In this document: in pieces, positions 24,204-33,332 of the stretch
Layout of the letters: every line of letters starts with the position of its first letter
Position numbering within the stretch: the stretch's first letter is position 1
DNA from: CAYJDR01 sp964368965
Lineage (GTDB): Bacteria > Chrysiogenota > Deferribacteres > Deferribacterales > Mucispirillaceae
DNA: 64,000 bases
Direction: 5' to 3'
Assembly (NCBI GenBank): GCA_964368965.1
Contig: CAYJDR010000003.1
Span: forward strand, 1-64,000
Made by a program: the position numbers and the translations under genes
The notes under the pieces: generated by a model
What the model was told of the DNA's origin: nothing
What the model saw: only the letters and a program-made list of their open reading frames with translations
Database searches by the model: none

Positions 24204-26312
24204 ATGGCGACTAGCGATGTACAAACACGCGTAATGGACATGTTGAACAAGGTTGGAAAACAGGGCGATATCCTGTTGCCAATAGCGGTGATGGCGATTT
24301 TAGTTATCATGCTTATTCCTATACCTGCAATACTTTTAGATATGTTTTTAACAGTAAGCATATCGCTTAGTATCGTTATTTTGCTCGTTGCGATATATGC
24401 TGAAAAGCCGCTCGATTTTTCATCGTTCCCGTTTGTGCTTCTAGTTACTACGTTATTTAGATTATCGCTAAACGTATCAACCACAAGAACAATCCTTTTA
24501 AACGGCCACGAGGGCGAAGATGCCGCTGGTGAAGTTATTAGGGCGTTTGGTCAGTTCGTTGTTGGTGGTAACTTTGTTGTCGGTATCATTGTATTTATTA
24601 TCCTTGTTATGATCAACTTTATGGTTATCACTAAAGGTTCTGGAAGGGTTGCAGAGGTTGCAGCAAGGTTCACATTAGATGCTATGCCTGGTAAGCAGAT
24701 GGCTATCGATGCTGACTTAAACGCTGGTATAATTGATGAAAACGAAGCAAGGGTGCGCCGTGAAACTGTACGCCGCGAAGCAGACTTCTATGGTTCTATG
24801 GATGGTGCTAGTAAGTTCGTGCGTGGTGATGCCGTCGCTGGTTTAATCATTACTGGTATCAACATTATCGGTGGTTTATTGATTGGTATGTTCCAATATG
24901 GTATGCCTGTTGCAGACGCTGCAAAAGTATTCACGCTGTTGACTATCGGTGATGGACTTGTTGGGCAAATCCCAGCGCTTATTATATCTACATCTGCCGG
25001 TATTATTGTTACACGTGCAGGTAACGACTCTGGCTCATTATCAAAACAATTATCAAAGCAACTTTTCCCACAAGCAAAGGTGCTATATATTACTGGTGGT
25101 ATTCTAATTTTCTTTGCAATCATTCCTGGTATGCCGAAGCTTGCGTTCATATTCCTAGCTGTTTTGGCAATAAGCATGGGCTACTTAATGGATAGACGTG
25201 GTGGGGCAAAATCTGCCGAGGAAGAAGCAGAAGAGAAAGAAGCAGCAGAAGCAAAACCTGTCGCAGAGGAAGACGAAGTCAAAGAACTACTTGATATGGA
25301 TACAATGGAGCTAGAAATCGGCTTCGGAATTATACCATTGGTCGACGTCGCTCAAGGTGGTACACTGCTTAACCGTATTAAATCTATCAGAAGGCAAATC
25401 GCTATGGAAATGGGGATAATAGTGCCACCAGTCAGGATACGCGATAATTTACAGCTAGACTCAAACGAATATAGCGTGTTATTACGTGGCGTGAGGACTG
25501 CTAAAGGTATCGTAATGCCTGATAGATACATGGCGATGAACCCATCAGGTGGGCTTGATGAAGTATCAGGTATTGATACGAAAGAGCCAGCGTTTGAGCT
25601 ACCAGCAAAATGGGTTGATGAATATGAGCGTGAAAAAGCAGAAATTGCAGGCTATACAATAGTTGACCCAGCAACAATAATTGCTACACATTTGACTGAA
25701 ATCATTAAGAAAAATGCAACTGAGTTACTAGGTAGAGAAGAAACTCAAGAGTTGCTAGATAAACTAAAAGAGAAAAATCCTAAAATGGTTGACGATGTCG
25801 TCCCTGGCATTATCGACTTGAGCACAGTAAATAGAGTGCTGCAAAACTTACTACGTGAGCGAGTATCAATACGTAACATGCGTGTGATATTGGAAGCGTT
25901 AGCAACGTATGGCAGTATGAATAAAGATGTAGAGTACCTATCTGAAAAGGCACGTTTTGCGCTACGTCGCCAAATATGTGAAAACTTGCTGAATTCTGAT
26001 GGCAAACTATATGTATTTACGTTACCGCCGACTATCGAGCAGTTAATGTCTAAAAACATGCACGGCTCAGACGAAGGTAAAGAAGTAGTACTCGACCCAG
26101 CATCAGCTAGGAAAATTATTACAGCACTCATGGAAAAGACGGAAGAGGTCACAGGCAAAGGTATCCCACCTGTTTTATTCGTATCGCAGCCGATACGCTA
26201 TGCAGTGCGTAAATTCGTTGAAAAGTATACACCAACACTAAATATTGTTGCACATAATGAAATATCTGATAGTGTACAGATAGAGTCACTTGGTTCAGTT
26301 GTAATTGAGTAG
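24204..26312 (+). CDS. flhA: flagellar export gate protein FlhA
   Basis: A 702-residue protein with about eight membrane segments (residues 20-330) and a large cytoplasmic domain that docks export chaperones. The conserved cytoplasmic loop VAEVAARFTLDAMPGKQMAIDADLNAG is the FHIPEP signature region; the linker is Glu/Ala-rich (AEEEAEEKEAAEAKP). The length is normal. GGTGATAA precedes ATG 24204. It belongs to the fliR-flhB-flhA-flhF-flhG series. Confidence 0.97.
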   Translation: MATSDVQTRVMDMLNKVGKQGDILLPIAVMAILVIMLIPIPAILLDMFLTVSISLSIVILLVAIYAEKPLDFSSFPFVLLVTTLFRLSLNVSTTRTILLNGHEGEDAAGEVIRAFGQFVVGGNFVVGIIVFIILVMINFMVITKGSGRVAEVAARFTLDAMPGKQMAIDADLNAGIIDENEARVRRETVRREADFYGSMDGASKFVRGDAVAGLIITGINIIGGLLIGMFQYGMPVADAAKVFTLLTIGDGLVGQIPALIISTSAGIIVTRAGNDSGSLSKQLSKQLFPQAKVLYITGGILIFFAIIPGMPKLAFIFLAVLAISMGYLMDRRGGAKSAEEEAEEKEAAEAKPVAEEDEVKELLDMDTMELEIGFGIIPLVDVAQGGTLLNRIKSIRRQIAMEMGIIVPPVRIRDNLQLDSNEYSVLLRGVRTAKGIVMPDRYMAMNPSGGLDEVSGIDTKEPAFELPAKWVDEYEREKAEIAGYTIVDPATIIATHLTEIIKKNATELLGREETQELLDKLKEKNPKMVDDVVPGIIDLSTVNRVLQNLLRERVSIRNMRVILEALATYGSMNKDVEYLSEKARFALRRQICENLLNSDGKLYVFTLPPTIEQLMSKNMHGSDEGKEVVLDPASARKIITALMEKTEEVTGKGIPPVLFVSQPIRYAVRKFVEKYTPTLNIVAHNEISDSVQIESLGSVVIE

Positions 26313-26365
26313 TTGCATAAAATAAGTTTCTGATATATCATAAGAATATTTCTACCCGAGGTTGT

Positions 26366-27904
26366 ATGGCAGGCATGAAGATAAAAAAGTATGAAGTAAC
26401 CGATATGCGCGAGGCATTACGTATGATTAAAGAAGAGCTTGGCTCTGACGCAGTCATACTCTCAACACGCAAAGTTATGAAGACAAATAACTTTGGCCTG
26501 TTCGCACGCGCAGTGATAGAAGTTACTGCCGCAGTTGATGAAAACGCTACAAAGAAGCAACCTAAGAAAGCACAAAAAGCTCAACCGATTGAAGATGTTG
26601 AGTATGTTTCAGCTTATGCACAAAAGCCTAAGCCAAAGAAGCAAGCAGTTGCAAAACCTGTGAAGCAAAGCAAGCCAATAATGCTTGAGGAAGACTACAC
26701 TCCCTCGGAAGAACTGCTCGAACAAGCAATTAGAAAAAATAAACAAGCACACTCATCAGCACCTAGAACTATTTATGACGAGTTTCCACTTGATGAAGAT
26801 GACTTATACACAGACGATTTATATATAGATGATACACCGCCTTCACGTGTTGAGCTTGCGCAACCAGCAGTTAAGCCAGCTTATAAACCAAAGGCAGAGC
26901 CAGCGTATATGCCTAGAAAGGAACCGCAAGTTCAACCACAGCCACAGCAAACAGCTGCACCAAGTATGGAGCAAATGGCGGCTATGGTTAGCGCACTTGG
27001 GCTTGATAAGTTGCCAGCAATGCTATCAGAAATAGGCGACCTAAAACGTGAACTAAAGGCTATGAAAACATCTATAAGTGATAGCAACAACATCATGATA
27101 GATTTAACGCCGAAGTTGAAAGAATACCACGCAATGATGGTTAAAAACGGTGTAGATGACGTTATTGCATATAGAGCATTAAAGAATATCGAACGTAGCA
27201 CAAGTAATAAAATGTCACAAGCACAGCTAAAGAGTTTAGTTATGGACTCACTAGCGAAGATGGTGAAAGTTGAGCCTGATTATGTTGACATCATGCAAAG
27301 GCGTATCATTGCATTTGCTGGCCCAACAGGCGTTGGCAAAACTACAACTATAGCAAAAGTTGCCGCAACAATGACATTAAAACACGGCTTGCGTGTATGT
27401 TTAATTACATTAGATAACTTTAGAATAGGCGCAGTAGAGCAACTTAAAACATATGCTGAGATCGTTAAGATACCACTATATGTAGCGTCTAGCCCGGGTG
27501 AGTTGCGTAAAATCTTGCAAGATACAAGAACAATATATGACTGCATATTGATTGACTCAATGGGCAGAAGCCAGTATGATGTTACACAGATTGCAAGTAT
27601 ACGTGATTTTACAACAGTGTCAGATGAAATTTCAGTATCGCTAGTTTTATCAATGGCATCTAACCCGTTAGAGATGTTAGATATCGTTGAGAGATACTCT
27701 GAACTTTCGCCTGAATACCTAGTGTTTACAAAGTTAGACGAAACAAAATATTATGGGCCTCTCTTTAATATACCAATAAAAAAGAAAGTCCCAATGCTGC
27801 TTTTTACAACAGGTCAAAATGTTCCTGATGATATGGAATCTCCAGATGGCAAGAAAATTGCTAAGAAAATACTACAGGATATTCCATCTGTATGGAGCAA
27901 CTAG
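26366..27904 (+). CDS. flhF: signal-recognition-type GTPase FlhF
   Basis: A 512-residue SRP-type GTPase that places flagella, usually at the cell pole. The N-terminal B domain (1-60, MKIKKYEVTDMREALRMIKEELG) is followed by a long Pro/Lys/Gln-rich linker (about 75-200), then the NG domain with GPTGVGKTTTIAKVA near residue 318 and DTRTIYDCILIDSMGRS. ATG 26366 was chosen for the nearby GAGG; ATG 26375 is an alternative three residues in. The pairing with flhG suggests a polar flagellum, in keeping with a curved cell. Confidence 0.95.
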   Translation: MAGMKIKKYEVTDMREALRMIKEELGSDAVILSTRKVMKTNNFGLFARAVIEVTAAVDENATKKQPKKAQKAQPIEDVEYVSAYAQKPKPKKQAVAKPVKQSKPIMLEEDYTPSEELLEQAIRKNKQAHSSAPRTIYDEFPLDEDDLYTDDLYIDDTPPSRVELAQPAVKPAYKPKAEPAYMPRKEPQVQPQPQQTAAPSMEQMAAMVSALGLDKLPAMLSEIGDLKRELKAMKTSISDSNNIMIDLTPKLKEYHAMMVKNGVDDVIAYRALKNIERSTSNKMSQAQLKSLVMDSLAKMVKVEPDYVDIMQRRIIAFAGPTGVGKTTTIAKVAATMTLKHGLRVCLITLDNFRIGAVEQLKTYAEIVKIPLYVASSPGELRKILQDTRTIYDCILIDSMGRSQYDVTQIASIRDFTTVSDEISVSLVLSMASNPLEMLDIVERYSELSPEYLVFTKLDETKYYGPLFNIPIKKKVPMLLFTTGQNVPDDMESPDGKKIAKKILQDIPSVWSN

Positions 27905-27964
27905 CAACATGGCAAAAAACGGTAGCACAAGTAGTAATAGATGTATTAACAGGGAAGGGAAATA

Positions 27965-28810
27965 ATGGCTGATCAGGCTTATAATTTGAGAAGACAAGCA
28001 TGGGAAACAAACAGGAAGAGTAGATATATATCTGTGTCCAGCGGTAAAGGCGGCGTGGGTAAAACTAACTTCACTGTAAACTTTGCCTACCAATTGGCAC
28101 AGCTTGGCCATAAAGTGCTTGTGTTTGACGCAGACTTAGGGCTTGCAAACGTCGATATTATGCTATCGCTATCAGTCAGCTCTACTATCAAGAAGTATCT
28201 TGACGGTAAAGCACCTATCGACTCGATATTGAAGAAAGACGTTTACGGATTCGACGTGTTTCCAGCATCTAGTGGGTTTATGGAACTTGCTGTTTTATCA
28301 GAAGAAGACTATGAGAAAATTTTCAATATATTTATCACGCTAGACAATCAGTATGATTATATCATATTTGATACAGGCGCAGGCATTGCAGACTCGGTTG
28401 TGAGGTTTGCAAGCATTGCAGATTCGGTTATCGTTGTTACACAGCCAGAGCCTACAGCCATCACAGATGCATACGCTTTTATTAAGGTTGTGAAGCAATT
28501 GTACGATATTAATACTGTAAGCGTTGTGTTGAACAGGGTCGACGATATACCAAACTCTGATAACGTATTCATGAGTTTAAAGTCGGTTACTAAGAAGTTT
28601 TTAAACATAGAGCTAGAACTACTAGGCCACTTACGTGACGATAAAAACGTACGCCGTGCTATCCGCATGCAGAAGCCTTGCAGCTTTGTTGAACCGAACA
28701 CTATGTTTACACAAGATATAGAAAATTGCGCTAGGCGATACATTGGGTTGCCAGTTACTAAGCGTGGCGCTGGAATATACAACTTATTTAAGGAGGTATT
28801 TAAAAAATGA
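27965..28810 (+). CDS. flhG: MinD-like ATPase FlhG (FleN)
   Basis: A 281-residue ATPase that limits flagellar number with FlhF. The deviant Walker A is SSGKGGVGKTNF (residues 21-32), followed by VLVFDADLGLANVDIML and DTGAGI. The start has AGGGAAGGGAAAT just upstream. It overlaps the next small gene by ATGA. A very short frame of 18 codons (27909-27965) lies between flhF and flhG but is not supported as a gene. Confidence 0.95.
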   Translation: MADQAYNLRRQAWETNRKSRYISVSSGKGGVGKTNFTVNFAYQLAQLGHKVLVFDADLGLANVDIMLSLSVSSTIKKYLDGKAPIDSILKKDVYGFDVFPASSGFMELAVLSEEDYEKIFNIFITLDNQYDYIIFDTGAGIADSVVRFASIADSVIVVTQPEPTAITDAYAFIKVVKQLYDINTVSVVLNRVDDIPNSDNVFMSLKSVTKKFLNIELELLGHLRDDKNVRRAIRMQKPCSFVEPNTMFTQDIENCARRYIGLPVTKRGAGIYNLFKEVFKK

Positions 28811-29010
28811 TATCATCATTGAAATATCTGCCGATACTGGTTGCCTCAGTCGTTATGACGGTTTCGTTTCTGTTCAAGATTTTATTTACAGAGCCACACT
28901 GGTCGTTCTTCTTGAGGGATATTGTTGCATTCTTTATTATATACTTCATCATTAAAACATTAACTGATAGTTTAGCGCGTATTTTTAAGAACTATTGGAA
29001 GATACTGTGA
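28807..29010 (+). CDS. small two-helix membrane protein between flhG and fliA
   Basis: A 67-residue protein with two hydrophobic segments (about 6-27 and 38-54) joined by a short loop, and a positively charged tail (ARIFKNYWKIL). It shares ATGA with flhG and ends seven bases before fliA, so it is certainly in the operon. No family is recognised. Small membrane proteins at this position are seen in some polar-flagellum clusters, but I cannot name a function. Confidence 0.75.
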   Translation: MISSLKYLPILVASVVMTVSFLFKILFTEPHWSFFLRDIVAFFIIYFIIKTLTDSLARIFKNYWKIL

Positions 29011-29016
29011 TAGCGT

Positions 29017-29742
29017 ATGAATAACGAAATATCAACATTTAACGATGAAGAAAAACAAGCCATTGTAGCAGAGTTCTTACCTAAGATTAAGTCGTGGGCG
29101 TTGCGCATTAAAAGCACATTGCCAGACAGCGTCGAAGTGGACGAACTCTTCTCAGCTGCATCAGTTGGGCTTGTTGAGTCGCTTGAAAAGTTTGATAAAT
29201 CACGTAACGTAGCATTCGGTACGTATGCCGAGCGTCGCATTAAAGGTGCTATGCTCGATTCGTTGCGTGGGCTAGACTTTTTGCCTAGAAACTTGCGCGT
29301 ACGCATGAAACAACTTGAGGCAGAAGTTAGCCAACTGTCAGTTAAACTTGGCTATAAGCCTACAGTAGCCGAAATTGTAGAACATACTGACTATGAAGAA
29401 GAAGACGTTTATAGACTATTAGGCATTTTAGAAAACGAGAGTGTGTTGTCGCTTGATAAAAACGTAGGCGATGATGACGATAGCTCGTTGATTGATTTTA
29501 TAAAAGGTGGTGGCTTATCACCGGAAGACGAAGTCCTTAAATCAAAGATGACCGAACGTTTAGCATCAGAGATTGATAAACTATCTGATAAAGAACGCCA
29601 CGTCGTAGCACTTTATTATTATGAAGAGCTTACGATGAAAGAAATCGCGGAAGTTTTAGGGCTTACAGAGTCGAGGGTGTCACAAATTCACCTGTCAGCA
29701 GTACAAAAATTGAGACGGAGATTAAAAGACCTTTATGAGTAA
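29017..29742 (+). CDS. fliA: sigma-28 factor for flagellar genes
   Basis: A 241-residue sigma factor that transcribes late flagellar and chemotaxis genes. Region 2 is in VDELFSAASVGLVESLEKFD...FGTYAERRIKGAMLDSLR, region 4 in LSDKERHVVALYYYEELTMKEIAEVLGLTESRVSQIH. It overlaps cheB by eight bases. Matching promoters TAAA-N15-GCCGATAA are seen between the flagellin genes and, less well matched, before cheY. Confidence 0.97.
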   Translation: MNNEISTFNDEEKQAIVAEFLPKIKSWALRIKSTLPDSVEVDELFSAASVGLVESLEKFDKSRNVAFGTYAERRIKGAMLDSLRGLDFLPRNLRVRMKQLEAEVSQLSVKLGYKPTVAEIVEHTDYEEEDVYRLLGILENESVLSLDKNVGDDDDSSLIDFIKGGGLSPEDEVLKSKMTERLASEIDKLSDKERHVVALYYYEELTMKEIAEVLGLTESRVSQIHLSAVQKLRRRLKDLYE

Positions 29743-30877
29743 AATAAGAGTATTAGTAGTAGATGATTCTTCTTTTATGCGCAAGGCGTTAGAAGCTATA
29801 ATGAATAACGCTCCTGATATCGAACTAGTCGGTGTCGGTGTTAACGGTAAGGAAGGTGTTGAATTAGCAGCAGAGCTAAAGCCTGATGTTATCACTATGG
29901 ATATCGAAATGCCGATAATGGACGGCATCACAGCACTAGGGCTTATAATGAAGCAATGCCCAACATCTGTTATCATGGTTAGCTCGCTTACAAAAGAAGG
30001 CGCAGAGTCTACCCTCAAAGCATTAGATATGGGCGCAGTTGACTTTATACCTAAGTTGACAAGCGTTTTCGGTGGCGCAAATCTTGAAGAGGAGCTCCTA
30101 AACAAAATACGCAAGCTGGCGAAAAGTGGCAGCAGAATTAGTCGTCTATCAAGACCAATAGCATCATCACGACCACTTACAACATCTACTACAACGCCAA
30201 CTACTACTCCGACAAGGCCATTGACGGCATCAGCTACAGGCACAGCACCGAGGGCAACAGGCTCATCAGGTGCTGGTTCATCACGTATAGTTACAAGGTC
30301 TTCAACACATAAAACAATCGTAGCGCTAGGCACATCTACTGGTGGCCCTCAATCGCTACAGCAAGTTATACCAAAATTACCAGCTGATATAGGCGTGCCT
30401 ATTGTTATCACTCAGCATATGCCACCAAACTTTACGGCATCTCTTGCTGCAAGGCTTGATGCATCATCTAAGTTGACAGTCATTGAGGCGCAAGGCAAAG
30501 AAAAGCTTGAACCTAATGTTGTTTATATAGCAAAGGGTGGTTTCCATCTGAAGTTTAGAAAAATGGGCGCAAGCGTATATACAGAGCTATCTGAAGAGCC
30601 AGCAGAATTGTTTAACAGGCCAAGTGTAGATGTTATGATATCTTCTATCACAAGCATTTATAAATCATCTTGCTTAGGCGTAATTATGACAGGCATGGGT
30701 AGCGATGGTGCATTAGGTATGAGAGATTTGAAAGCAGCTGGCGGGTTCGTAGTATCGCAAGATGAGCCAAGCAGCATTGTTTATGGCATGCCAAAATCAG
30801 TCGTTGAGGCTGGGCTTGCAGACGAGATAGTTCCACTTGATGAAATAAGTGAGAGAATAATATTCCATTGCCGTTAA
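29735..30877 (+). CDS. cheB: chemotaxis protein-glutamate methylesterase CheB
   Basis: A 380-residue response regulator and methylesterase/deamidase that resets chemoreceptors. The receiver domain (1-120) has phosphorylated Asp56 (VITMDIEMP). The linker (about 150-190) is extremely Thr/Ser-rich (TTSTTTPTTTPTRP). The catalytic triad is Ser in ALGTSTGGPQSL, His in ITQHMPP and Asp in GMGSDGALGM. It overlaps fliA by eight bases. Its partner cheR lies 11 kb downstream in the other motility operon. Confidence 0.96.
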   Translation: MSKIRVLVVDDSSFMRKALEAIMNNAPDIELVGVGVNGKEGVELAAELKPDVITMDIEMPIMDGITALGLIMKQCPTSVIMVSSLTKEGAESTLKALDMGAVDFIPKLTSVFGGANLEEELLNKIRKLAKSGSRISRLSRPIASSRPLTTSTTTPTTTPTRPLTASATGTAPRATGSSGAGSSRIVTRSSTHKTIVALGTSTGGPQSLQQVIPKLPADIGVPIVITQHMPPNFTASLAARLDASSKLTVIEAQGKEKLEPNVVYIAKGGFHLKFRKMGASVYTELSEEPAELFNRPSVDVMISSITSIYKSSCLGVIMTGMGSDGALGMRDLKAAGGFVVSQDEPSSIVYGMPKSVVEAGLADEIVPLDEISERIIFHCR

Positions 30878-30928
30878 TCGGTCGATGTGCTATATTATTA
30901 ATAATACAAACATAACGGGTAAAAGAAC

Positions 30929-31936
30929 ATGGCAGATATTTTAAGTCAAGATGAAATTGATGCGTTATTGTCGACGGTGTCTGATGATTCTGTTGTCCCT
31001 GTCATTGCAGACAAACAACAAGATATGGCGCCTAAGAAAATATCAATATATGATTTTAGGCGACCAGATAGGGTATCTAAAGAACAGCTACGCTCAATAA
31101 GGAACTTACATGATAAATTTGCACGTAACTTTAGCTCTAATTTATCTAGCTTTTTGAGGACGATTACAGATATTTCACTTGTAAGTGTCGACCAAATGAC
31201 ATATGGCGAATTTTTAATGTCGTTGCCTGACCCTACAAGTTTCAACATTATCAGTATGATACCTCTGCAAGGTAATGCTGTTTTAGAGATAAACCCGTCA
31301 CTAATATTCCCGATAGTTGATAAACTGTTGGGCGGCCAAGGGCTTCCACTATACCATGTGCGTGAACTTACGCAACTTGAGATGACAATTATCGACGGTA
31401 TTATATCGCTGATATTGAAAGAGCTTGAAGATGTATGGAAGCAGATCGTACCTAACGTACGTTTCAAGAAAGAACTAAGTGAGAACAGCCCACACGTTAT
31501 CCAAATCGTTGCACAAAACGAGGTTGTCGTGTTGACAGTTTTCGAGATAAAGTTTGGCGAAGTTACAGGCATGATGAACTTATGCTTACCAGCAATCATC
31601 CTTGAGCCTATTTTAAATAAAATCAGCTCACAAGATTGGCTAATCGGTGCTAAGCACGGTCGCTCTGGTGAGTACGAGTCACGTATATTAGACTTGCTAG
31701 AAAATATTGACCTACCACTAATAGTTGAACTAGGTAGAGCTAAGCTGAAAGTGAGCGAAATACTTGAACTTAATGAAAATGATACAATAATATTAAATAA
31801 GAAGAATAAACGCCCGTTGAATGTGTACATCAGCAATAAGCATAAATACTATGGTGCATTAGGTGTGCTAGGCGTAAAGAAAGCGATAAAGATTACACGT
31901 GCAACAACGGAGGAAGAAGATGAAAGAAACAATTAA
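30929..31936 (+). CDS. fliM: flagellar motor switch protein FliM
   Basis: A 335-residue C-ring protein that binds CheY-phosphate and sets the direction of rotation. The N-terminal LSQDEIDALLSTV is the CheY-binding peptide; the middle CheC-like domain follows; the C-terminal SpoA domain (about 255-325) includes VELGRAKLKVSEILELNENDTIIL. A 51-base gap separates it from cheB, and it overlaps fliN/fliY by 17 bases. Confidence 0.96.
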   Translation: MADILSQDEIDALLSTVSDDSVVPVIADKQQDMAPKKISIYDFRRPDRVSKEQLRSIRNLHDKFARNFSSNLSSFLRTITDISLVSVDQMTYGEFLMSLPDPTSFNIISMIPLQGNAVLEINPSLIFPIVDKLLGGQGLPLYHVRELTQLEMTIIDGIISLILKELEDVWKQIVPNVRFKKELSENSPHVIQIVAQNEVVVLTVFEIKFGEVTGMMNLCLPAIILEPILNKISSQDWLIGAKHGRSGEYESRILDLLENIDLPLIVELGRAKLKVSEILELNENDTIILNKKNKRPLNVYISNKHKYYGALGVLGVKKAIKITRATTEEEDERNN

Positions 31937-32837
31937 TTTTTCGGCACAGCCACAGTTAGAGAGGTTTTCCACTATAGTGTCGGAAAATTTTTCTCTTTCA
32001 CTTATGGCTATCACGTCAAAAAACGTTTCTGTAACGCTTGGTGAAACCTATAAAACAGAACTTACTGATTTAGTAAATGGTTACGAAGGTAAAACACATA
32101 TTTTTGGGAAAGAGGAAAACATTTCTGCGGAGATAGGTGTCTTAATAAGTGTGCAAGATGTTACTGCACTTGCAGACTTGATGCTTGCTGGTGAAGGGCA
32201 AGGGCAAGATGAGCTAGATAGCGAAATCCTCGATGCCGTAAAAGAACTTTCATCACAGCTACTTAGTGGGTTAAATGTTCCATTTGAAGGCGCATTTGGC
32301 AGCAAGTTCAGCATTAAAGTGGCAGACGTTGATATTTGCAGCGCTACTGCAAACTTTGAAGCAAACGAATATATCGTGTTTGACTATACAATATCTTTCG
32401 ACGACAAAAATATGCCACTCAGGTTATATATTGATGAAACAATGGAAGGCTACCTTGCAGGTGGCGTGAGTGAGCAAGCTCAACCTGATGCACAGCCGAC
32501 GCAAAGTTTTGATTTTTTCTCGACACCAGCGCCGGTAGCGCCAAATGGTGGGCAGTATACAACTGATATACCTACACAAAACTTGGACTTGCTTTTAGAT
32601 ATTGATATACCAATAAGTGTTCGCATGGGCACAACTAACTTGTTTTTAAAAGATATCCTAGGTTTAGGGCCTGGTAATATCGTCGAGCTAGAGCAAAACG
32701 CAGGTGAGCCGATTGAACTAGCAGTGAATGACAAGGTTGTTGCAAGGGGCGAAGTTGTTATCATTGATGGATACTTTGGCTTTAGGATCAGAGAGATTGT
32801 CAGCAAAGCAGAGCGACTAAAAAAATTAAAAGATTAA
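31920..32837 (+). CDS. fliY: flagellar motor switch protein FliN/FliY with CheC-like N-terminal region
   Basis: A 305-residue switch protein. The C-terminal 80 residues are the FliN/SpoA domain (IPISVRMGTTNLFLKDILGL...VVIIDGYFGFRIREI). Residues 1-185 look like the CheC/FliY phosphatase fold, joined by a Gln/Pro-rich linker. In the phosphatase motif region, DAVKELSSQLLSG has the Glu but serine where the family has the catalytic Asn, so phosphatase activity is doubtful. ATG 31920 was chosen because GGAGG lies 6 bases upstream; it overlaps the end of fliM. Confidence 0.88.
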   Translation: MKETINFSAQPQLERFSTIVSENFSLSLMAITSKNVSVTLGETYKTELTDLVNGYEGKTHIFGKEENISAEIGVLISVQDVTALADLMLAGEGQGQDELDSEILDAVKELSSQLLSGLNVPFEGAFGSKFSIKVADVDICSATANFEANEYIVFDYTISFDDKNMPLRLYIDETMEGYLAGGVSEQAQPDAQPTQSFDFFSTPAPVAPNGGQYTTDIPTQNLDLLLDIDIPISVRMGTTNLFLKDILGLGPGNIVELEQNAGEPIELAVNDKVVARGEVVIIDGYFGFRIREIVSKAERLKKLKD

Positions 32838-32864
32838 TAAAAAATGATAATTTGTGGTTGATAA
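32838..32864 (+). promoter_or_regulatory. possible sigma-28 promoter before cheY
   Basis: TAAA at 32838-32841, a spacer of exactly 15 bases, then GTTGATAA at 32857-32864, matching six of eight positions of GCCGATAA. It lies in the only gap over 100 bases in this stretch of the motility run. Confidence 0.4.
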
Positions 32865-32920
32865 TGTATGCGTTTTAATATACATTAGATTAATATGAAC
32901 AAAATTACTCAATAATTGAT

Positions 32921-32946
32921 GTGTACTGATTTGTACACTGGAGGAG
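32921..32946 (+). promoter_or_regulatory. hairpin next to the cheY ribosome binding site
   Basis: GTGTAC (32921-32926), loop TGATTT, GTACAC (32933-32938) ends one base before the strong Shine-Dalgarno GGAGGAG (32940-32946) of cheY. It may influence translation initiation. Confidence 0.35.
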
Positions 32947-32952
32947 TTATAC

Positions 32953-33330
32953 ATGGGATACGAACATTCAATCATTACAGTAGATGATTCTTCTACTATG
33001 CGCAGGATCATCAAAAACACGCTACACAAGCTTGGTTTCGACAAAGTTCTTGAAGCGGGTAATGGCATTGAAGCGTTTGAAGTTATGTCTAAATCTGAAG
33101 TAGACTTAATCATCACTGACTGGAACATGCCAGAGATGGATGGCCTGACTTTCGTAAAAGCGTTACGCCAAAAAGAGCAGTACGCTGAAACGCCAATCCT
33201 TATGATTACGACTGAAGCAGCTAAAGAAGACATTCTCACAGCGCTGAAAAGTGGTGTAAACAACTACGTTGTTAAACCTTTTACACCAGACACTCTTCAA
33301 GAGAAAGTATTTAAACTATTGGATTTATAG
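32953..33330 (+). CDS. cheY: chemotaxis response regulator CheY
   Basis: A 125-residue single receiver domain that carries the signal from CheA to FliM. The acidic pocket is Asp11/Asp12 (VDDSSTMRR), the phosphorylation site Asp56 (IITDWNMP), then Thr in MITTEA and Lys in VVKPFTP. It is preceded by a strong GGAGGAG and its own probable promoter, and followed two bases later by the CheZ-like gene. Confidence 0.96.
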   Translation: MGYEHSIITVDDSSTMRRIIKNTLHKLGFDKVLEAGNGIEAFEVMSKSEVDLIITDWNMPEMDGLTFVKALRQKEQYAETPILMITTEAAKEDILTALKSGVNNYVVKPFTPDTLQEKVFKLLDL

Positions 33331-33332
33331 TT

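Noticed and set aside
27909..27965. 18-codon frame between flhF and flhG ending in TAATG with the flhG start
   Set aside because: The overlap is suggestive, but there is no ribosome binding site before its ATG and the peptide is of low complexity; probably chance.
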